The notes beneath the pieces were generated by a model. The model did no database searches and had not been told where the DNA came from. It worked only from the letters and a program-made list of their open reading frames with translations. Shown here one piece after another: positions 55,831 to 64,000 of a stretch of DNA of 64,000 nucleotides (position 1 is the first letter of the stretch; every line of letters begins with the position of its first letter). The stretch comes from RBG-16-66-20 sp052386675 (GTDB lineage: Bacteria; Pseudomonadota; Gammaproteobacteria; Burkholderiales; SG8-39). The stretch lies in the NCBI GenBank assembly GCA_052386675.1, contig JBQTJX010000043.1:68931-132930 (forward strand). Reading direction: 5' to 3'. A program made the position numbers and the translations under genes.

Positions 55831-56703
55831 ATGTCGCTTGATTTCTCGTCCACCGCGTTGCGCCTGATCGCGGCGTCCGTCCTTGCCATCCACACCGCGG
55901 CGTCGGCCCAGGAGCCTAAGCGCGTCGGCGGTCTCACCACGCCGGAGTCGGTGCTGGTCACCTCCGATGGGCGCATCGTCGTCTCCGAGATCGGCGGCTT
56001 CGGGGTCGACGGCGACGGCAAGCTGACGCTGATCGGCGCCGACGGCAAACCGCAGCCCCTCGCCACCGCCGGCCTGGACGACCCCAAGGGGCTGGCCGAG
56101 CGCGACGGCACGCTCCTCGTCGCCGACAAGACCCGCGTGCTCAAGATCGACCGGCAAGGCCGCGTGTCGGTGTTGGCCGCGGCGAGTGCCTTCCCGCAGC
56201 CACCGCGCTTCCTCAACGACCTGGCTTTCGGCGCCGACGGCGAGCTCTATGTGTCCGACAGCGGCGATCTGCAAAAGGGCGGCCTGGGCGCGATCTTTCG
56301 CGTCGCGTCGAACGGCACGGTGAGTCTGGTCGTCAACGAAGCCCGAAACCCGGCCATCAAGAGCCCCAACGGCCTGCTCGCCGACGGCCCGGGCCGGATG
56401 CTGGTGGTCGACTTCGCGAGCGGCGAGCTGTTGCGTCTGACGCTCGCCAGCGGTGCGACCGAAAAGCTCGCCGACGGCTTCGGCGGCGGCGACGGCCTCG
56501 CGCGCGATGCCGCCGGCACGCTCTACATCAGCGACTGGAAAGGCGGCAAGGTCTGGAAGCTTGCGCTCGGCCAGACCGGTGCCAGGCCCGAGCTCTACCC
56601 GACCGCCTTTCAGGCCGCCGCCGACCTGACGCTGGCCGCCGACGGCCAGCACCTGCTGGTGCCCGACATGAAGGCGGGTACCTTGGTGTGGTTGCCGAAG
56701 TGA
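55831..56703 (+). CDS. Exported SMP-30/NHL-type beta-propeller protein
   Basis: A 290-residue protein with a signal peptide (...LRLIAASVLAIHTAASAQ) and then about six propeller blades, visible as repeats of the G-L-x-x-D-x-x-G-x-L-Y-V-S-D kind: DLAFGADGELYVSDSGD, GDGLARDAAGTLYISDWKGG, DLTLAADGQHLLVPDMKAG. The fold is that of SMP-30/gluconolactonase and strictosidine-synthase-like proteins. Start ATG 55831 with GGAG 7 nt upstream. Substrate unknown. It is followed by a bidirectional hairpin at 56764-56790 and the convergent serine-cycle cluster. Confidence 0.8.
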   Translation: MSLDFSSTALRLIAASVLAIHTAASAQEPKRVGGLTTPESVLVTSDGRIVVSEIGGFGVDGDGKLTLIGADGKPQPLATAGLDDPKGLAERDGTLLVADKTRVLKIDRQGRVSVLAAASAFPQPPRFLNDLAFGADGELYVSDSGDLQKGGLGAIFRVASNGTVSLVVNEARNPAIKSPNGLLADGPGRMLVVDFASGELLRLTLASGATEKLADGFGGGDGLARDAAGTLYISDWKGGKVWKLALGQTGARPELYPTAFQAAADLTLAADGQHLLVPDMKAGTLVWLPK

Positions 56704-56763
56704 GCTGAAGGCCTCGCGGCGGCGGGTTCGCGCAAGCTCCGCGCCGGACGCCGGAAAACCGAA

Positions 56764-56790
56764 GGGGCCGGCGCCTCGCGCGCCGGCCCC
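56764..56790. terminator. Bidirectional hairpin between convergent operons
   Basis: The 11-bp arms GGGGCCGGCGC (56764-56774) and GCGCCGGCCCC (56780-56790) enclose a 5-nt loop. It stands between the end of the propeller gene (56703) and the end of mclA (56808) and could terminate both. There is no long T-tract on either side. Confidence 0.65.
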
Positions 56791-56807
56791 TCGGGTGCAA
56801 GCTGGAC

Positions 56808-57788
56808 TCAGCGTGTCGACGCCGCGATCACATCGGCCTTGGCGATCAGCGCCTCGGCCATGCGGATGCTGGCGATGTCGATCAGCCGGCCGTCGAGCGA
56901 CACCGCGCCCTTGCCTTCCTTGGCCGCCTGCGCCATCGCCTCGAGGATACGCCGCGCCTTGGTGACCTCGGCGGCCGACGGGGTGAACACGCCGTTGGCC
57001 AGCTCGATCTGCGACGGGTGGATCGCCCACTTGCCCTCGTAGCCCAGCACCGCGGCGCGGTTGGCGGCGGCCTTGAAGCCGTCCGGGTCGCCGAAGTCGC
57101 CGAACGGCCCGTCGATCGGGCGCAGGCCGTAGGCGCGGCAGGCGACCATCATGCGGGTCTGCGCGGCGTGCCAGGGGTCGGTCCAGTAGGCTTGGCGGTG
57201 GCCTTGCTCGTCCTTGTCGGTCAGCACCACCGAATCCTTGTTCACGCCGCCGATCACCTGGGTGCGTGCGCGCGTCGAGGCCGCATAGTCGGCGACGCCG
57301 AAGCTCATCGCCTCGAGCCGCTTGCTCGACTGTGCGATCGCTTCCACATTGGCCATGCCCAGCGCGGTCTCGATCAGCACCTCGAAGCCGATGCGCTTGC
57401 TGCGCTTCTTCGCGGCCTCGATCTGCGTGACCATCATGTCGACCGCGTAGACGTCGGCGGCGACGCCGGCCTTCGGGATCAGGATCATGTCGAGGCGCGG
57501 GCAGGCTTCGACGATGTCGACCACGTCGCGGTACATGTAGTGCGTGTCGAGGCCGTTGATGCGCACCATCATCGTCTTCGTGCCCCAGTCGATCTCGTTC
57601 AGGCCCTGGATGATGTTCTTGCGCGCCTGCTCCTTGTCGTCGGGCGCAACGGCGTCCTCGCAGTCGAGGAAGATGATGTCGGCGGCCGAGGCGGCGGCCT
57701 TCTCGAACATCGCCGGGTTGGAGCCCGGCACGGCGAGCTCGGAGCGGTGCAGGCGCGGGGTGGCCTGGTCGATGATGGTGAAGCTCAT
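56808..57788 (-). CDS. mclA: L-malyl-CoA lyase (serine cycle)
   Basis: A 326-residue HpcH/CitE-type aldolase that splits malyl-CoA to glyoxylate and acetyl-CoA. The sequence closely recalls the Methylobacterium enzyme: start SFTIIDQATPRLHRSELAVPG, metal-binding Glu/Asp in IIFLDCEDAVAPDDKEQAR, RINGLDTHYMYRDVVDIVEA, IETALGMANVEAIA and GKWAIHPSQIELANGVFTPS. The malyl-CoA type is favoured over citrate lyase beta by context: ppc and the malate thiokinase genes lie directly upstream in the same direction. It is the last gene of the cluster. Confidence 0.94.
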   Translation of the reverse strand: MSFTIIDQATPRLHRSELAVPGSNPAMFEKAAASAADIIFLDCEDAVAPDDKEQARKNIIQGLNEIDWGTKTMMVRINGLDTHYMYRDVVDIVEACPRLDMILIPKAGVAADVYAVDMMVTQIEAAKKRSKRIGFEVLIETALGMANVEAIAQSSKRLEAMSFGVADYAASTRARTQVIGGVNKDSVVLTDKDEQGHRQAYWTDPWHAAQTRMMVACRAYGLRPIDGPFGDFGDPDGFKAAANRAAVLGYEGKWAIHPSQIELANGVFTPSAAEVTKARRILEAMAQAAKEGKGAVSLDGRLIDIASIRMAEALIAKADVIAASTR

Positions 57789-57832
57789 GGTCGGGTCCTT
57801 GGTGGGTGGATGGGATCGGAAAGGGCAGGGCC

Positions 57833-60556
<2,724 letters not shown>

Positions 60557-60581
60557 GAGGTCCTCGCGGGGTGGTGCCGCC

Positions 60582-60613
60582 CCGCCGCACGCGAGCGGGC
60601 TCGCGTGCGGCGG
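60582..60613. terminator. Strong hairpin between mtkB and ppc
   Basis: Arms of 15 nt (60582-60596 and 60599-60613) are perfectly complementary, giving about 14 bp with a 4-nt loop. It fills most of the 67-bp gap between mtkB and ppc inside the serine-cycle cluster. No T-tract follows on the minus strand, so it may stabilise or process the mRNA or lower ppc expression rather than end transcription. Confidence 0.6.
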
Positions 60614-60623
60614 TCGGACGGGG

Positions 60624-61514
60624 TCAGCGGGCAGCGGACAGCGCTTTGGCGACCGTCTCGCCCAGGGCGGCGGCGCTGGGCGAGACGTGCAGGCCGTAGG
60701 ACTTCATGATCTCGGCCTTCTCGGCGGCGGTGTCACCGGCCGCCGAGATGATGGCGCCGGCATGGCCCATGCGGCGACCCTTAGGCGCCGTCAGACCGGC
60801 CACGTAGCCGACCACCGGCTTGGTCATGTGGGCCTTGACCCAGGCCGAGGCCTCGGCTTCCTGCGGGCCGCCGATCTCGCCGATCATGATGACGGCCTCG
60901 GTCTCCGGGTCCTCCTGGAAGCGTGCCAGGTGGTCGAGGAAGGACGAGCCGTTGATCGGGTCGCCGCCGATGCCCACGCTGGTGGTCACGCCGATGCCCA
61001 GCGCCTTCATCTGCGCGGCGGCTTCGTAGCCCAGCGTGCCCGAGCGCGACACGATGCCGACGTTGCCGCGCATGTAGATGTTGCTCGGCATGATGCCCAG
61101 CATGGCCTTGCCGGCGCTGATGATGCCGGCGCAGTTGGGGCCGACGATGGTGGTGCGCTGCTCCTTCGGGTAGCGGCGCAGGTAGCGCTTGACGCGCATC
61201 ATGTCCTGCGACGGGATGCCGTCGGTGATGATGCAGACCAGCTTGAGGCCGGCGTCGGCGGCTTCCATCAGCGCGTCGGCGGCAAAGGCCGGCGGCACGA
61301 ACGCCAGGCTGGCCTCGGCGCCGGTTTGCTTGACCGCTTCTTTCACGGTGTTGAAGACCGGACGGTCGAGGTGCTTCTGGCCGCCCTTGCCGGGCGTGAC
61401 GCCGCCGACGACGTTGGTGCCGTACTCGATCATTTCCTTGGCGTGGAAGCTCGCTTTGTCGCCGGTGTAGCCCTGGACGATGATGCGGGTTTTTTCGTCG
61501 ATGAGGATGCTCAT
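60624..61514 (-). CDS. mtkB: Malate-CoA ligase (malate thiokinase) alpha subunit
   Basis: A 296-residue CoA-binding subunit of the enzyme that makes malyl-CoA from malate, CoA and ATP in the serine cycle. SILIDEKTRIIVQGYTGDKASFHAKEMIEYG at the N-terminus and GPNCAGIISAGKAMLGIMP distinguish it from the SucD at 3237-4121 (GPNCPG). The phosphohistidine loop is GHAGAIISAAGDTAAEK. The length of 296 is that of Methylobacterium MtkB. It is preceded by mtkA (26 bp) and followed by ppc. Substrate choice is inferred from context and the GPNCAG variant. Confidence 0.93.
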   Translation of the reverse strand: MSILIDEKTRIIVQGYTGDKASFHAKEMIEYGTNVVGGVTPGKGGQKHLDRPVFNTVKEAVKQTGAEASLAFVPPAFAADALMEAADAGLKLVCIITDGIPSQDMMRVKRYLRRYPKEQRTTIVGPNCAGIISAGKAMLGIMPSNIYMRGNVGIVSRSGTLGYEAAAQMKALGIGVTTSVGIGGDPINGSSFLDHLARFQEDPETEAVIMIGEIGGPQEAEASAWVKAHMTKPVVGYVAGLTAPKGRRMGHAGAIISAAGDTAAEKAEIMKSYGLHVSPSAAALGETVAKALSAAR

Positions 61515-61540
61515 GGGGGTTGCTCCTGGGTCGGGGCCGC

Positions 61541-62701
61541 TCAGGCCTTGAGGTCGCCGCGCGCGGCGGCCACGGCCTTGTTCGCGGCGTCCGCCAGCGA
61601 ATCGGCCAGGATGATGGGCAGTCCGCATTCACGGACGATCTTCATGCCCTCGTCCACGTTGGTACCTGCCAGCCGCACGATCAGCGGCACGCGCAGGCCT
61701 TTGGCGGCCTGCACCACGCCCTCGGCAACCCAGTCGCAGCGGTTGATGCCGGCAAAGATGTTGACCAGGATGGCCTTGACGCCGGGGTCGGACAGCACCA
61801 GGTTGAAGGCCTGCCCGACGCGCTCGGGCGAGGCACCGCCGCCGACGTCGAGGAAGTTCGCCGGCTCGCCACCGGAGTACTTGATCATGTCCATGGTGGC
61901 CATCGCCAGGCCGGCGCCGTTGATGATGCAGCCGATGTCGCCGGCCAGCCCGACGTAGTTGAGGCCATGCTGCGCGGCCTGGGCCTCGCGCGGGTCTTCC
62001 TGGGAGACGTCGCGCATCTCGGCGATCTGGCGGCGCCGGAAGATGGCGTTGTCGTCGAAGCTCATCTTCGCGTCGAGCGCCATCACCTTGCCGTCCTTGG
62101 TGACGACCAGCGGGTTGATCTCGACCATGGTCGCGTCGAGGTCGCGGAAGGCGCGGTAGCAGCCCATGATGGTGCTCACGGCCTGGCTGACCTGCTTGAT
62201 GTTCAGGCCCAGTCCGAACGCGATCTCGCGCGCCTGGAAGGGTTGCAGACCGACGGCCGGCTCGACCTCGATCTGCATCATCTGGTCGTGGCCGATCTCC
62301 TCGACCTCCATGCCGCCCTGGCCCGAGGCGATCACCAGCACGCGCTCGGTCTTGCGGTCGAGCACGAAGCCGAGGTAGATCTCGCGCTCGAAGGGCTCGG
62401 CCGCCTCGATGTAGACGCGCGTGCACAGCTTGCCCTCGGGGCCGGTCTGGTTGGTCACCAGACGCGTGCCGAGCAGCGCGCGCGCCACGTCGGCGACCTC
62501 GTGGTAGGTGCGGCAGAGCTTCACGCCGCCGACCTTGCCGCGGCCGCCGGAGTGGATCTGCGCCTTCACGGCCCAGTGCCAGCCGCCCAGTTCGGTGGCG
62601 GCGTAGACGGCCTGGTCGGCACTGTAGGCGACGCTGCCGCGCGGCACCGGTACACCGAAGCCGGCGAGCAGCTCTTTCGCTTGATACTCATGAATGTCCA
62701 T
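61541..62701 (-). CDS. mtkA: Malate-CoA ligase (malate thiokinase) beta subunit
   Basis: A 386-residue ATP-grasp subunit. MDIHEYQAKELLAGFGVPVPRG opens it; VKAQIHSGGRGKVGGVKLC is the nucleotide loop; EINPLVVTKDGKVMALDAKMSFDDNA and GYVGLAGDIGCIINGAGLAMATMDMI-type segments follow. The C-terminus is plain (AAARGDLKA), with no lysine-rich tail, in contrast to SucC at 1954-3240. It pairs with MtkB to activate malate for Mcl. An untranslated gap of 117 bp separates it from fchA; nothing clear was seen in the gap. Confidence 0.93.
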   Translation of the reverse strand: MDIHEYQAKELLAGFGVPVPRGSVAYSADQAVYAATELGGWHWAVKAQIHSGGRGKVGGVKLCRTYHEVADVARALLGTRLVTNQTGPEGKLCTRVYIEAAEPFEREIYLGFVLDRKTERVLVIASGQGGMEVEEIGHDQMMQIEVEPAVGLQPFQAREIAFGLGLNIKQVSQAVSTIMGCYRAFRDLDATMVEINPLVVTKDGKVMALDAKMSFDDNAIFRRRQIAEMRDVSQEDPREAQAAQHGLNYVGLAGDIGCIINGAGLAMATMDMIKYSGGEPANFLDVGGGASPERVGQAFNLVLSDPGVKAILVNIFAGINRCDWVAEGVVQAAKGLRVPLIVRLAGTNVDEGMKIVRECGLPIILADSLADAANKAVAAARGDLKA

Positions 62702-62818
62702 GTGGTTTCTCCTAGGACGTTGGCGTGTCGTGGGGGCCGTCTCCGGCCGGGTGATTCGCGTGGAGCCTCTCGTGAAGCACTCGGTCGCGCGGGAGGGTGA
62801 GTGGGGCGCTGGGCTCGG

Positions 62819-63448
62819 TCAGCCCAGGCGCCCGAGGACGCGGGTATGCACCTGTTCGCTGAGCGGGCCGCATTCGGCCATCAGCGCGTCGAGTTCGGCG
62901 AGCTTCGCGTCGGCGAACTCGCGGTCCTTGATCGACGGTGCGTTGATGTTCACGTTGAGCGCGGCGCTGCGCAGCGCGCCCCAGGCCGCCAGCACGCCGA
63001 CGCCGGCGTCGCTGATGACGTTCTGGTTGCCGATCTCGGCGCAGCGGCCGGCCAGGCGCACGACCTCGGCACAGACCTTGGCACAGTCCAGCGGCACCTG
63101 GGTGGCGCCCTGCAGGCCGCGCTGGATCGCGGCGCTGCGCGACAGCTTCTCGGCATCGCTGGTCTTGGGCAGCTTGTAGGCGGCCATCAGGCCGTCGAAG
63201 GCGGCGATGTCCTCGGCCACCATGGCGGTGAGCCGCAGGCGCAGCGCTTCGGATTCGGCCAGCAGTGCGCGCGACTGGGCGTCGACATCCTCGTAGCCCT
63301 TCTTGCCGATGGTGAGGTTGCACACCATCGACACGAGGGCAGCACCCATCGCGCCCATGATCGCGGCCGCACTGCCGCCGCCGGGCGTGGGCGCGCCGCT
63401 GGCTAGATCGTCGAGAAAACTGCCGAGGGGGTTCTGCGTGATCGTCAT
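62819..63448 (-). CDS. fchA: Methenyltetrahydrofolate cyclohydrolase (FchA type)
   Basis: A 209-residue enzyme that interconverts 10-formyl-THF and methenyl-THF. It belongs to the FTCD-C / FchA type, unrelated to FolD: SFLDDLASGAPTPGGGSAAAIMGAMGAALVSMVCNLTIGKKGY is the folate-binding helical region at the N-terminus. Length equals that of Methylobacterium FchA (about 208). It lies between mtdA (25 bp upstream) and mtkA. It connects the formyl-THF made by Fhs to the serine cycle. Confidence 0.93.
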   Translation of the reverse strand: MTITQNPLGSFLDDLASGAPTPGGGSAAAIMGAMGAALVSMVCNLTIGKKGYEDVDAQSRALLAESEALRLRLTAMVAEDIAAFDGLMAAYKLPKTSDAEKLSRSAAIQRGLQGATQVPLDCAKVCAEVVRLAGRCAEIGNQNVISDAGVGVLAAWGALRSAALNVNINAPSIKDREFADAKLAELDALMAECGPLSEQVHTRVLGRLG

Positions 63449-63473
63449 GTTCGTGTCTCCTGCGGTGGCCGGT

Positions 63474-64000
63474 TCAGCCCACCATCGTCTTGGCGATCGC
63501 GTGGATCTCCTCGGCGTCGAGCACGAGGTCGTTCTGCTCGAACAAGCGCGCGACGCAGGCGCGCTGCAGCGCGATCTTCAGCGCGCCGAAGCCGATCGCG
63601 CCCCACACCGTCTTGCCGTGGCGCGCCGCGCCCTTGTCCATCATGTCGATGCCCTCGATGCCGAGCGTGGGCGTCGCGTTGGCATCGGACAGCAGATCGA
63701 GCGTGGCGTTGTCCTTCCAGTGACGTTCCTCGAGCAGCTGCACGCCGCCGGCGCCGGTGGCGAAGACGATGTGCGCACCTTCGATGGCGCGGCCGCGCGC
63801 GTCGTGGTCGGCCGCCGCGACCGCGTTCACCTCGATCTTGAAGCGCTCGAGGATCGCCTTCGCCGCAGCTTGTGCGCGACCGAGTTCGCGCGAGGTGATC
63901 GTCACCAGCGCGCCTTCGCGCGCCAGCATCACCGCGGCGCGCTGGCCGACCGGACCGGTGCCGGCCAGCACCACCGCGCGCTTGCCGGCCAGCGAGCGGC
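63474..64000 (-). CDS. mtdA: Methylene-tetrahydrofolate/methylene-H4MPT dehydrogenase (MtdA), C-terminal part
   Basis: About 175 C-terminal residues are present; the N-terminal third lies past the right edge. The NADP-binding loop RAVVLAGTGPVGQRAAVMLAREG is at the visible start; VFATGAGGVQLLEERHW and GIEGIDMMDKGAARHGKTVWGAIGFGALKIALQ are strongly MtdA-like. MtdA reduces methenyl-THF to methylene-THF (or the reverse) with NADP(H). First visible gene of the serine-cycle cluster; sga, hpr and gck are usually nearby in methylotrophs and may follow outside the window. Confidence 0.92.
   Translation of the reverse strand, partial: RSLAGKRAVVLAGTGPVGQRAAVMLAREGALVTITSRELGRAQAAAKAILERFKIEVNAVAAADHDARGRAIEGAHIVFATGAGGVQLLEERHWKDNATLDLLSDANATPTLGIEGIDMMDKGAARHGKTVWGAIGFGALKIALQRACVARLFEQNDLVLDAEEIHAIAKTMVG

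Noticed and set aside
56808..57788. Citrate lyase beta subunit instead of malyl-CoA lyase
   Set aside because: No citF, citD or citC genes adjoin, while ppc and malate thiokinase genes do, and the sequence is much closer to methylotroph Mcl by recognisable segments.

Overview
The window is high-GC, almost gap-free bacterial DNA. It most resembles a metabolically versatile betaproteobacterium of the Burkholderiales type. The pointers are three Bug/TctC-type solute receptors, TRAP and LIV-type carboxylate/amino-acid transporters, many ATGA-overlapping genes, and a serine-cycle gene order like that of methylotrophic Betaproteobacteria. The genus is inference. No tRNA, rRNA, IS element, phage gene or CRISPR array was seen, and no gene-free stretch reaches 300 bases. 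The longest gap, about 240 bp at 49540-49776, holds a riboswitch.

Layout: 1-1873, end of a cation/proton antiporter cluster. 1954-4121, sucCD, with a lysine/proline-rich tail on SucC. 4125-11670, two divergent operons: minus CDGSH protein, GntR regulator, atypical SDR and ACMSD-like amidohydrolase; plus a bicupin, a DctPQM TRAP transporter and a BenE-like permease. 11692-15425, a DUF3500 protein and a DsbD-like reductase with a redoxin, bounded by two related palindromes. 15447-18275, a giant ACP/AMP-ligase/acyltransferase fusion. 18400-21548, MmgE/PrpD, SDR and an orphan Bug receptor. 21593-26407, signalling and miscellaneous genes. 26530-32555, a LIV ABC operon whose last gene is livF fused in frame to an aldehyde dehydrogenase. 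32565-35918, LysR, Bug receptor and FAD oxidoreductase. 35929-42433, a hypothetical protein, TPR, P450, TfoX-like, TrkA, TrkH and MBL genes. 42505-48764, NAD-linked formate dehydrogenase (two subunits) and formate-THF ligase. 48820-51550, TerC opposite a Mn2+ (yybP-ykoY) riboswitch that leads a permease and a universal stress protein. 51638-54708, tctCBA. 54734-56703, a ketopantoate-reductase-like protein and an SMP-30-like propeller. 56808-64000, serine-cycle cluster (minus strand): mtdA, fchA, mtkA, mtkB, ppc, mclA.

How it works together: the formate dehydrogenase oxidises formate to CO2 for NADH. Fhs activates formate to 10-formyl-THF, and FchA and MtdA convert that to methylene-THF. Ppc, malate thiokinase (MtkAB) and malyl-CoA lyase (Mcl) carry the C4-to-C2 half of the serine cycle. 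Genes for the serine-to-PEP half (sga, hpr, gck, glyA) are not seen and may lie beyond the right edge. An FNR/CRP-like inverted repeat (CTTGACCG-N2-GTCAA) recurs upstream of the formate dehydrogenase, fhs and tctC, suggesting co-regulation.

Most notable: the Mn2+ riboswitch in front of an ArsB/NhaD-like permease next to terC; the LivF-aldehyde dehydrogenase fusion; the shared FNR-like box; a 20-bp palindrome (ATGTAACCGATCGGTTACAT) present three times at gene 3' ends; and the ACP-ligase-acyltransferase fusion. Searches and alignments could not be run. Family calls rest on motifs and recognition by eye.
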